Source of the DNA: Bdellovibrionales bacterium
GTDB lineage: Bacteria; Bdellovibrionota; Bdellovibrionia; Bdellovibrionales; JAMPXM01
Reading direction: 5' to 3'
NCBI GenBank assembly: GCA_005808505.1
Contig: SYLX01000141.1
Span: 1-40,510, forward strand
Length of the DNA: 40,510 nt
The translations under genes were made by a program, and so were the position numbers. Below, in pieces: positions 32,142 to 39,459 of the stretch (positions within the stretch are counted from its first letter, which is position 1; each line of letters starts with the position of its first letter). The notes beneath the pieces were generated by a model. It did not search any database and had not been told where the DNA came from. It saw only the letters and a program-made list of their open reading frames with translations.

Positions 32142-34013
32142 GTGGACAAAGACCCTTTACCGACCCAGCCCGACTCCGTACCGGGGTTCGGGCAAAAAAC
32201 TTCGTTTCTCATTCGCTCAAGCGGCCTCAGAACGTTGCGCCTTTTCAAAGACGCAGCTTCAGATGTGAACTGCCTTCCGAAAACGGAAGCTCGGCAGTTT
32301 CCTTTCGTGCTCGCCGAATCGATTACACCACTTCGCACGACTTCGGCTCCCGAAGAGCGGGTCTTCTCTCGCGGGAAGATCGAAAATCTCCGTCAAGCTT
32401 GCCGACGGCTCAATGGAACCCTTCTCCAGCCCGGCGAAGTTTTTAGTTTCTGGAAGCAAGTCGGAGCTCCGTGGAAGTCGCGCGGCTTCGTCGTCGGTCG
32501 CGAAATCCGCCAAGGATGCGTGATTCCCTCGGCGGGCGGTGGTCTTTGCCAGATTTCGGGCGCACTTTTCGAGGCGGCAAATTCCGCAGGTCTCAAAATC
32601 GTTGAACGCCATAAGCATACGCACCGCTTACCCGATGTCGAATACGTCGCCGAGCGCGATGCGACCGTGTTTTGGAATTACGTCGATCTTCGTTTCCAAG
32701 CTCCTAGCGATCATCCGGTCGCGATCGAAGCTTGGATGTCACCAGATGAACTGATCGTGCGATTCCGCGCTCCGAATCCAGTGCGTCAGCTCATCTCTCG
32801 CGACAGGTCGCAATCTTGCGAAACTCAAACGCAAGACGGTCTCGATGCTTCGGGAGTGCACAATTGCTTTAGCTGCGGAAAAGTCGAGTGCTCACGTCAC
32901 GAAAAAGCGCAGGCGCTTCTTGCGATGAGTGATCCTCATCTCAAGACGGCAGCGCTCCTCGATACCTACGTTCCAGAGTTTGAAACCTATCTGTCGGGCG
33001 AGCTCATCGATTTTTATCTGCTTCCAGCGAAAGCGCCGGGGTTGAATTCGTACCGTTGGCACATTCCTGGTTCGTCACGCGTACGTACGGCTTGGTCCGC
33101 GGCTTTGAAGCGCGCGTTCTACACGCGTTGGGCAACGAAACGTGGGCAAATCGCGGCCGAAACTAGATTGAAGACGGCCGAGTGGCTCGCGAAAGAATAC
33201 GCGAAGCTTCTACCCTACGACATCGAGCGGCTCATCGTTTCGCAAGACTTCTTGCCGTTCCTCTGGAAAGAGGGAGCCCTTCAAGGTCGAAGCTTTGACG
33301 TGTTGATGACTCGTCCGGCGCTCAGCATGGTTCACAATCGTCTTGATGAGGCGAGAGGACTTTTGCCTCACGCAAGCGAGCTCGCCGAGTACCGCGCACC
33401 TCAATGGGTGATCGAAGCCGAAAGCGAAGCTCTCGTTTACGCATCGAAAGTTATTACGCCTCACGAAGAGTACGCGAATCATTATCCGAATCTTCGGAAG
33501 CTTGAGTGGACAAAGCCGCAAGTGGAGCCGCCTCCGGGCGTGCGTAAGCCTGGCTACCTTCTCTTCCCCGCATCGCTTGCAGCGCGCGAAGGTGCGCACG
33601 CAGCCCTTGCGGCGAGCGAAGAGTTGGGAGTTCCGCTTCTGGTAGTCGGGCGTGATCTTGAAGGTTTGTCGGTTGAGTCCGATCTCGTTGAATTCACAAC
33701 GCCTGGTGAAATTCCCTGGCACGAGATTGCGGCCGTTCTTCATCCGACACTTTTTGAGTCGTGGCCGCGACTGCATCTGCGTGCGCTTGCGCTCGGGATA
33801 CCGGTGATCGCGACGGAAGCCGTTGGTCTCGAAGAGGGGAGTGGCGTGAGCTTTGTTCCCTTCGGCGATGAACTCGAAACGATTCGCGTTCTTGAGCGTG
33901 CGCTCTCGCGCGAGATCGATTCACTTCGTGAACCGCACGCGCTTCCTCGTCATTCGGCAAAGCTTGAGCTACCGAGTGCCGCCGCGGTTGAAGCCAAAGA
34001 GATCCAACAATAA
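32142..34013 (+). CDS. VanW-like domain fused to a glycosyltransferase group 1-like domain
   Basis: A 623-aa soluble protein. Residues about 60-225 are a VanW-family domain with its hallmarks (SRGKIENLRQACRRLNG, QPGEVFSFWKQVG, a GGGLCQISGALFEAA segment, VERHKHTHRLPDVEY, ATVFWNYVDLRF). A cysteine cluster follows near 242-250 (CFSCGKVEC). The C-terminal part (about 467-600) has a Rossmann-like GT4 core, with FPASLAAREGAHAA, LLVVGRD, and a LHPTLFESWPRLHLRALALGIPVIATEAVG stretch like the nucleotide-sugar site of GT4 enzymes. The central part (255-460) is helical and not recognised. The start is uncertain: GTG at 32142 has AAGGA 5 nt upstream, while TTG at 32109 has no SD. VanW's biochemical role is unknown; the fusion suggests a step in cell-wall or surface sugar metabolism. 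Confidence 0.8.
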   Translation: MDKDPLPTQPDSVPGFGQKTSFLIRSSGLRTLRLFKDAASDVNCLPKTEARQFPFVLAESITPLRTTSAPEERVFSRGKIENLRQACRRLNGTLLQPGEVFSFWKQVGAPWKSRGFVVGREIRQGCVIPSAGGGLCQISGALFEAANSAGLKIVERHKHTHRLPDVEYVAERDATVFWNYVDLRFQAPSDHPVAIEAWMSPDELIVRFRAPNPVRQLISRDRSQSCETQTQDGLDASGVHNCFSCGKVECSRHEKAQALLAMSDPHLKTAALLDTYVPEFETYLSGELIDFYLLPAKAPGLNSYRWHIPGSSRVRTAWSAALKRAFYTRWATKRGQIAAETRLKTAEWLAKEYAKLLPYDIERLIVSQDFLPFLWKEGALQGRSFDVLMTRPALSMVHNRLDEARGLLPHASELAEYRAPQWVIEAESEALVYASKVITPHEEYANHYPNLRKLEWTKPQVEPPPGVRKPGYLLFPASLAAREGAHAALAASEELGVPLLVVGRDLEGLSVESDLVEFTTPGEIPWHEIAAVLHPTLFESWPRLHLRALALGIPVIATEAVGLEEGSGVSFVPFGDELETIRVLERALSREIDSLREPHALPRHSAKLELPSAAAVEAKEIQQ

Positions 34014-34041
34014 TTCTAATTTGCCAGCTGCGTAGTATTCT

Positions 34042-34059
34042 TGAAGACTCAAGTCTTCA
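34042..34059. promoter_or_regulatory. Perfect palindrome ahead of a secreted-protein gene
   Basis: TGAAGACT-CA-AGTCTTCA, with 8-bp perfect arms, lies between the vanW-like stop and the start at 34080. It may be an operator or a small hairpin in the 5' UTR. No T-tract follows. Confidence 0.45.
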
Positions 34060-34079
34060 CCAATAAGGATCTACGCAGC

Positions 34080-35909
34080 ATGCTTTTCCAGCTCTTCATA
34101 GCGTTCTTCATTTCCCAGTCCGCAGTAGCGGATATCAAAACGGGAAAAGTCTCTAAAACTTTCGAAACACCAAATGGCGTCGTTTTAGAGAGTGATCTGC
34201 TCATCGCTGCTTTTCCTAAGATCGACCTAGAAACGCGTAAGACACCGCGAGAAGTCATCGATGATGAGCTCAAACATTTCGCCCCAGGCCCACTTCGTGA
34301 AGAACACAAAAAGCTTCGCGGGATTGAACTCGTAGAGGTGAATGAATTCAAAATCGTGCCTTACGATAAGACGCTTGGTCTCGCGATCGTGAGGACGGAG
34401 ATTTCCAGACCCACATTGGATTGGTCAACGAAGCTTTGGGTTTACCGCCTTAGGGAGAATGGGAAGTGGAAACCACTTTCTTCAATTGAGGTGGATGAAG
34501 ACTCTCGAAAGTGTGTTTTTGATTTTGCTCCGTTCAAACTCAACGAGCGTGAACGCGCTTTCGGGCGACGCTGTGTTTTTCAAAATGACGGAAGCGACCC
34601 CTCTGCGCGCGATGGATCGAAGACACTCTCACTCTTCCGACTCCACGAAAATCGGCTCACCAAAATCTTTCATGAAGATATCGAACGCTGGGGGACGGAC
34701 CCCGCCAATACGGACGGAGTCCAGACAGTCGAAGATGGTGACCTTACTGCAAGCCTAATCGTTGAGGAGAAAAAGGGAGCTTCTCACTACGACTGGATCC
34801 TGAAAGGTAAGGCGACGGTAGTCGATGTTCATGGAAAGAAAACTCTCAGTATAAATCACCGGTATTCTTGGAATGGTACTGAATACGTTCGCCAAGGATT
34901 GCCGCAGGCACCGCCGGTTGCTACGGAAAAGACAGCACCAACACAACCTCAGCTCAAGTGCACAAAAGAAAATGCCAAGGAGTGCTTAGCAGCTGCTCGC
35001 GCCTCCCTCGTCGGTGATTGCAAGGGCGCTCTCTTCGACTGTGCTCGGCACAAGAATTCGCCGGCTTTTTGTAGTCATGTTGCTTTGCAAATTCAGCCTG
35101 CACTCGAGGCGAAAGATCCAGAGGCTTATCTCCTAAAAGGACTCTGCGAGGTCACTCAGGAAGGCGCTCTAAAAAAGGAAGCTTGCGGCTTCTTTCAAAA
35201 AGCAACGGAGCTTGGAAATAGCGATGCGGTTCTCGCTCATGCTGCTTGCTACTCAGGATGTAGAAGTCCATTGCCGGCGGATTTTGAAAAGTCGTTTGCG
35301 ATTCTGAAGACGGCTGAAGAAAAACTCAAATCCGATCCTTTCTACTCGTTAGGACTGAGCATCTATGTTTGGTGTGCCGATTCCGGTAACGCCAAAAGGT
35401 ACTTCAAAGTTTCCGCTGACCGCAAATCAACCCCAGGGCTCACGGGTCTAATGGCTTCGACTTTCAACGAATGGAAGAACGTGGGTAAGGGTAGTGAAGA
35501 ACACCCTCTGTTTGTCGAAGCTCTTTCCCTTTACGAGAAGTTGAAAACGAAGGACTCAGCAAATTCTTTCTTTGAGCCTGAGCTTCGTGAGATCGGTTTC
35601 CGACATGAATGTGCACGTCTAAAACTGACGGCGGCAGAAAAGAAGAGGCTCAAAACAGAAGGGCTTGAAAACGATTCACTTCAAAGTGCCGAGACGCTAG
35701 CGAATGCTTCGAAGTCGAAGCGAAGCTATCGTCTCGCAAAATTTCTGATTTGTAGTCATTGGCGGCAAAACGAACTTGCGGACCTTGAAGCAGAGTTAAT
35801 GGTCAGCCATTTGGTGAAGATGGAGGGAAGTGAGCCAACTTTGCCGTTTCGGGTCTGCGATCACATTTCGAGCAAATACAACGCTGGCCTTTGTCTGGAT
35901 GAGAAATAG
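34080..35909 (+). CDS. Secreted cysteine-rich protein with Sel1-like repeats
   Basis: A 609-aa exported protein. The ATG at 34080 follows AAGGAT at 34065-34070 and gives a clean signal peptide (MLFQLFIAFFISQSAVA); a TTG at 34041 would add 13 polar residues. The N-terminal half (about 20-265) is beta-rich, with two cysteines and no recognised fold. A short Pro/Thr linker follows. The C-terminal half (about 285-609) is helical with many Cys residues and Sel1-like units (EAYLLKGLCEVTQEGALKKEACGFFQKATELGNSDAVLAHAACY). Sel1 repeats mediate protein contacts, and the regular cysteines suggest disulfide-braced periplasmic or extracellular helices. By eye it is more AT-rich than its neighbours. No enzymatic motif is seen. 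Confidence 0.8.
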   Translation: MLFQLFIAFFISQSAVADIKTGKVSKTFETPNGVVLESDLLIAAFPKIDLETRKTPREVIDDELKHFAPGPLREEHKKLRGIELVEVNEFKIVPYDKTLGLAIVRTEISRPTLDWSTKLWVYRLRENGKWKPLSSIEVDEDSRKCVFDFAPFKLNERERAFGRRCVFQNDGSDPSARDGSKTLSLFRLHENRLTKIFHEDIERWGTDPANTDGVQTVEDGDLTASLIVEEKKGASHYDWILKGKATVVDVHGKKTLSINHRYSWNGTEYVRQGLPQAPPVATEKTAPTQPQLKCTKENAKECLAAARASLVGDCKGALFDCARHKNSPAFCSHVALQIQPALEAKDPEAYLLKGLCEVTQEGALKKEACGFFQKATELGNSDAVLAHAACYSGCRSPLPADFEKSFAILKTAEEKLKSDPFYSLGLSIYVWCADSGNAKRYFKVSADRKSTPGLTGLMASTFNEWKNVGKGSEEHPLFVEALSLYEKLKTKDSANSFFEPELREIGFRHECARLKLTAAEKKRLKTEGLENDSLQSAETLANASKSKRSYRLAKFLICSHWRQNELADLEAELMVSHLVKMEGSEPTLPFRVCDHISSKYNAGLCLDEK

Positions 35910-35920
35910 GAATCCCAGAA

Positions 35921-35956
35921 AATAAAAAACCCGCCTCTCTTTCTGTTTGGCGGGTT
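35921..35956 (-). terminator. Terminator of the orphan c-di-GMP RNA
   Basis: On the minus strand, AACCCGCC (35956-35949) pairs with GGCGGGTT (35935-35928), a perfect 8-bp stem, followed by TTTTTTATTTT. The T-tract lies only on the minus-strand side, so this ends the RNA and not the plus-strand gene. Confidence 0.9.
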
Positions 35957-36120
35957 AGCGTCGCCGGCTTTCACCGTCGCGCCTAAGATGTATCCTCCCG
36001 GATGAGCTCAAGTGCCTTATCACCTCTGGCAGACTGGCTGGCTTAGCGGTCGAACTTTATCGACTTGCGCCTTAGCCCCTCTAGCTTTGCGTCACACCCT
36101 TTCGGATGTTTTGCCCTGAG
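35921..36120 (-). ncRNA. Orphan cyclic-di-GMP-I (GEMM-I) riboswitch RNA, merRNA-like
   Basis: On the minus strand, 36120-36024 reads as a complete GEMM-I aptamer. P1 is CUC-a-GG-g-CA (36120-36112) against UGCC-a-GAG (36031-36024). The GGGCAAA entry is at 36116-36110. P2 is ACAUCC-GAAA-GGGUGU (36109-36094) with the GNRA tetraloop. The invariant GACGCAAAGC is at 36093-36084. A receptor-side GGGGCUAAGG follows. P3 is GUCGA/UCGAC (36064-36049), and the closing part is GCCAGCCAGUCUGCC. After about 70 nt of further hairpin sequence comes a perfect terminator (35956-35921). No open reading frame lies between aptamer and terminator, and the next gene downstream is on the opposite strand. The RNA is therefore free-standing, about 200 nt, as in the abundant merRNA of Bdellovibrio. 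It probably binds or titrates c-di-GMP. The promoter and exact 5' end are not certain. Confidence 0.9.
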
Positions 36121-36477
36121 CAAAGGAAGGATCGAAGCGTTGCAATGGAACCTCCTAGTGTGAGTGTTCGACATCGGCTTTCTTCCGTTTAGGCCCGCTA
36201 CTTCGGAGGGGGATCAAGAGTCCTGTCCTTCGGATTCGTCCTCACTTTGCGCCCCTTTCGGTTGCGAATCTCCCATCATCCCGGGAGTCATTTTCAGGCT
36301 AACGCAACTTGTCAGAAACCTAAAGAAAGAATTCCGATTCCCACAAAGAAATCAGGTATTTGGCTCGTTTTGAGACGAATCGGTGAGACGGTGTTTTGGA
36401 GTGAAACGAAAAGCGTGAGAAAGCGACGAAGTTCTCGGCGAGCGCGCGAATCAGATCGAGAATTTAAAGCGAGCAAC
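36121..36477 (-). other. Upstream region of the c-di-GMP RNA, no gene, further hairpins
   Basis: No protein gene is supported in these ~360 bp. On the minus strand there is a CTCCC/GGGAG hairpin near 36272-36289. Next to it is a hairpin with GATTCG/CGAATC arms (36270-36265 with 36238-36233) whose interior contains CCGAAAGG and GCGCAAAG, echoing GEMM core motifs. The rest holds no recognisable gene. The transcription start of the orphan RNA should lie here, but I see no clear -35/-10 pair. Confidence 0.45.
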
Positions 36478-36480
36478 TCG

Positions 36481-36504
36481 AGGCCGTCCCACGCGGGACG
36501 ACCT
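36481..36504 (-). terminator. Terminator-like hairpin of mrp
   Basis: AGGCCGTCCC (36481-36490) pairs with GGGACGACCT (36495-36504): a 10-bp stem with one wobble pair and a 4-nt loop, just downstream of the mrp stop. The T-tract on the minus strand is weak (CGAGTTGCTCGCTTTAAATT). Confidence 0.6.
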
Positions 36505-36520
36505 GAAATTTGAAGCAAGC

Positions 36521-37315
36521 TTAGTTGAGGGTACGGAGAGTTTCCGCGATTCCCATGAAGGCTTTCGCCTCTTCAGAAGTTGGGTCGCTCTCAACGACGG
36601 GGATTCCGGCTTCGGAGCCAAGACCCACATTCGGATGGAAGGGAACTTCACCCAGTTTGCGGATTCCGTTTTCGCGCAGGTAGCGATCCATCGAACCTTT
36701 CGGGAAGAGGTTCATCTTCTCGGTACTTCCCGGCGGAATGAACCACGACATGTTCTCAACGACTCCCAAAATTGGAACGCTTACGCGTGTCCACATATCG
36801 AGGGCCTTTTTGACGTCGGTGAGCGCGACATCTTGCGGAGTCGAAACCGCGATCGCGCCGGCAAGCGGCACCTTTTGCGCAAGGCTCAGTTGGATGTCGC
36901 CCGTACCAGGCGGCAAGTCGACGAGGAGATAGTCGAGTTCGCCCCACGCAACTTCGCGAAGGAATTGATCCATCGCCTTAAAGAGCATCGGTCCACGCCA
37001 GACGACCGCGAGATCTTCATCGATCAAGTAGCCGATGCTGAAGAGTTTGACGTGATGGCGCTCAAGCGGATGAAGGCGTTTGTCATCGCCAATTTCGACT
37101 TTCTGGTGAAGCGTGCCCATCATGCGGGGAATGCTGGGGCCGTAGATATCCGCATCGAGGAGCCCGACTTTTGCGCCGGTCTTCGCGAGGGCGAGGGCTA
37201 AGTTCGTCGAAACCGTACTTTTCCCAACGCCGCCCTTACCGGAGCTAATGGCGATGATCTTTCCGACACCCGGGATCGGGCGTTGTTGTTCAAAGGGATT
37301 AGGGGGCTGCGCCAT
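36521..37315 (-). CDS. mrp: Mrp/NBP35-family P-loop ATPase, without cysteines
   Basis: A 264-aa ATPase of the Mrp/ApbC family, normally an iron-sulfur cluster carrier or scaffold. It has the deviant Walker A GKGGVGKS (26-33), DADIYGPSIPRMMG (54-67), the Walker B-like LLVDLPPGTGD (130-140) and the family STPQDVALTDVKKA. Where most relatives have a CxxC that holds the bridging cluster (after VVENMS), this protein has VVENMSWFIPPGST, and no cysteine occurs anywhere in the sequence. The N-terminal MIP18 (DUF59) domain is also absent. It therefore may not carry a cluster in the usual way; such Mrp variants exist in other lineages. The start is supported by AAGGAG about 6 nt upstream of the ATG. 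It is divergent from the J-like gene. Confidence 0.92.
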   Translation of the reverse strand: MAQPPNPFEQQRPIPGVGKIIAISSGKGGVGKSTVSTNLALALAKTGAKVGLLDADIYGPSIPRMMGTLHQKVEIGDDKRLHPLERHHVKLFSIGYLIDEDLAVVWRGPMLFKAMDQFLREVAWGELDYLLVDLPPGTGDIQLSLAQKVPLAGAIAVSTPQDVALTDVKKALDMWTRVSVPILGVVENMSWFIPPGSTEKMNLFPKGSMDRYLRENGIRKLGEVPFHPNVGLGSEAGIPVVESDPTSEEAKAFMGIAETLRTLN

Positions 37316-37386
37316 GGTGGACTCCTTCGGGACGGAGACTCCGTTCTCGTTGCTAATAGCGGTCGCTTTATTAGAGAATTGAGTCA

Positions 37387-37854
37387 GTGGATCTTTCGCC
37401 GAAGCAGTATCTAATCATCTACGCGCTCATTGTCACCCCGATCCTTTTGTCGTTCTTCTTTCGCAAAAAGGATCGCCCGGCCCAGCTGCGTCTCGATGAT
37501 CCGGGGGCTCAGCCTCCAAAAGGCCCGGCGCTCGAAGGTTCGAAGAAGCCTACAGCGCGTGGACCTTCGAAGCCGTCAGCGGCGGCGCAAAATCCTCCTT
37601 ACGGAACCCGTACGGAGTATCGCCGTCGTGAGCCCCAAGCGCGAACGCCCGCACCTTCACCGGTTGCTGAAAAATCGCTCAACGTTCTTTTTAATTGGAA
37701 TGGCCATTCCTGGGATGCGTACGAAGTTCTCGGTCTTCCTGCGGGAAGTTCGAAAGAGTCCGTGAACGCCGCTTACCAGAAGCTCCTCGTTCAGGGCGAC
37801 AAAGACTCTCTGCCATTTTTTAAAGCAGCTTTCGAAGCCATTCAGAAAAGTTAG
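37387..37854 (+). CDS. Membrane-anchored J-domain-like protein lacking HPD
   Basis: A 155-aa protein with an N-terminal transmembrane helix (about 7-25, YLIIYALIVTPILLSFFF) and a Pro/Arg/Ala-rich linker (about 30-95). The C-terminal segment (about 108-153, WDAYEVLGLPAGSSKESVNAAYQKLLVQGDKDS) resembles helices I-II of a DnaJ J-domain. The DnaK-activating HPD tripeptide is absent: the loop reads VQGDKDS. It may be a degenerate J-like adaptor rather than an active co-chaperone. The start is GTG at 37387 with no strong SD, so the exact N-terminus is less sure. It stands alone, divergent from mrp. Confidence 0.7.
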   Translation: MDLSPKQYLIIYALIVTPILLSFFFRKKDRPAQLRLDDPGAQPPKGPALEGSKKPTARGPSKPSAAAQNPPYGTRTEYRRREPQARTPAPSPVAEKSLNVLFNWNGHSWDAYEVLGLPAGSSKESVNAAYQKLLVQGDKDSLPFFKAAFEAIQKS

Positions 37855-38042
37855 TTCGCCGAACTTCATTTAGGCCTCGATGGTGCATCTCGGCACCTTG
37901 GCCATGCTCTAACTCCTTGAATTCAAAACAAGTTTTGCCTACGTGCGCGACCTTTCGCGCCAGGGCGTTTCCTTGACTAGCGAAAGCTGCGGGTGTTACG
38001 CCGAGACAGATCTTCCTCACTCAAAAAGGACTCTGAAACCGT

Positions 38043-39413
38043 ATGTCCCAACCAGCAGAAAACTCGATCAAACGTCTCACGGATCTCCAAACTCTGGTCT
38101 CGTTGTGCAAACGACGTGGCTTCGTTTTCCAATCGAGTGAGATCTACGGGGGCCTTGGTTCTTGCTGGGATTACGGTCCGCTCGGTGCGAACTTAAAACG
38201 CAACGTGAAGAATGTTTGGTGGAACGCGATGACCCGTCGTGAAGACATTGTCGGTCTCGATGCGGCGATTCTCATGCATCCGATGGTGTGGAAGGCGTCG
38301 GGTCACATCGACACGTTCACGGATCCACTCGTCGATTGCAAATCGTGTAAGACACGCTTTCGCTCCGACAACACGGAATCTTACCTCACGAAAAAACAGT
38401 GCCCGAACTGCGGCTCCAAAGATCTCACTGAGCCACGCTTGTTCAACTTGATGTTCAAGACGTTCATGGGCCCGACCGAAGACGCAAACTCCGTTGTCTA
38501 CTTGCGCCCCGAAACGGCGCAAGGTCACTTCGTGAACTACGAAAATATCCAGACGACTTCGCGTAAGAAGATTCCTTTCGGGATCGCGGCGATCGGAAAA
38601 TCTTTCCGTAACGAGATCACGCCCGGAAACTTCATCTTCCGCACGCGCGAGTTCGAACAAATGGAGATGCAGTACTTCGTGAAACCCGGCACCGATATGC
38701 AGTGGTGGGAGACGTGGCGCGAAACTCGTTGGCAGTTCCTCGAGAGCATCGGCCTCAACGGAAAACGCCTGCGCTTCCATGAGCACGCAAAAGATGCGCT
38801 CGCGCACTACGCTTTAAAAGCCGGCGATATCGAGTACGAATTCCCGTTCGGCTGGCAGGAGCTTGAAGGCATTCACAACCGCTCGGACTTCGACCTCACT
38901 CAACACGCGAAGTTCTCGGGTAAAAAGTTAGAGTACTTCGACGAAGCTTCAAAAGAGCGCTATGTCCCTTACGTGATCGAAACAGCGATTGGTTGCGATC
39001 GTTTGATTCTCGCGGTTCTTTGCGATGCATATCGCGAAGAAATCACGCCAGATGAAGAGACGGGCAAACCTGACGTGCGCGTTGTTCTCGGTTTCCATCC
39101 CGAAACAGCTCCACTCAAAGTCGCGATCTTGCCGCTCTCAAAAAAAGCGGAGCTTCAAGAACCCGCGATGGCGCTTCGGAACGAACTCGCACGCGATTTC
39201 GATATTGGCTACGACGATTCGCAGTCGATCGGTAAGCGCTACCGCCGCCAAGACGAGATCGGCACGCCTTACTGCGTGACGTTCGACTTCGATAGCTTGA
39301 ACGACAAGAAAGTCACCGTTCGCCACCGCGATACGATGAAGCAAGATCGCATCGATATCTCGCAGGTTGCGAACTACATCCACAACGGACTTAGAAACTT
39401 TAACGCTCGGTAA
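38043..39413 (+). CDS. glyQS: Glycyl-tRNA synthetase, single-chain class II type
   Basis: A 456-aa homodimeric (alpha2) glycyl-tRNA synthetase that charges tRNA-Gly with glycine. Residues about 10-60 hold the start of the catalytic core ([25 protein letters not shown]). A zinc-finger insertion with CKSC and CPNC pairs lies near 98-125. Class II motif 2 follows ([26 protein letters not shown]), then motif 3 near the [10 protein letters not shown] region. The C-terminal anticodon-binding domain (about 350-450) includes [33 protein letters not shown]. It is the eukaryote/Bacillus-like type, not the glyQ/glyS tetramer. The SD AAGGA is unusually far (about 12 nt) from the ATG. No T-box or clear promoter was seen in the 188-bp upstream gap, apart from a TTGACT (37973-37978) without a good -10. 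Confidence 0.96.
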   Translation: MSQPAENSIKRLTDLQTLVSLCKRRGFVFQSSEIYGGLGSCWDYGPLGANLKRNVKNVWWNAMTRREDIVGLDAAILMHPMVWKASGHIDTFTDPLVDCKSCKTRFRSDNTESYLTKKQCPNCGSKDLTEPRLFNLMFKTFMGPTEDANSVVYLRPETAQGHFVNYENIQTTSRKKIPFGIAAIGKSFRNEITPGNFIFRTREFEQMEMQYFVKPGTDMQWWETWRETRWQFLESIGLNGKRLRFHEHAKDALAHYALKAGDIEYEFPFGWQELEGIHNRSDFDLTQHAKFSGKKLEYFDEASKERYVPYVIETAIGCDRLILAVLCDAYREEITPDEETGKPDVRVVLGFHPETAPLKVAILPLSKKAELQEPAMALRNELARDFDIGYDDSQSIGKRYRRQDEIGTPYCVTFDFDSLNDKKVTVRHRDTMKQDRIDISQVANYIHNGLRNFNAR

Positions 39414-39459
39414 TCGAACAAGCGCTCTCACACCACGGGGCGCTTGAAGAGGAGACACG

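Noticed and set aside
32045..32446. Possible frameshift at the N-terminus of the vanW-like gene, because other frames are open upstream.
   Set aside because: The chosen frame continues into VanW-like sequence without a break (the FPFVLAESITPLR segment), and the other frames show no family similarity.
36160..36200. A FliA (sigma28)-like promoter for the orphan c-di-GMP RNA: on the minus strand TAAA followed by GCCGATGT.
   Set aside because: The spacing between TAAA and GCCGAT is 9 nt instead of about 15, and no TAAA lies at the right distance. The match is too weak to list as a feature.
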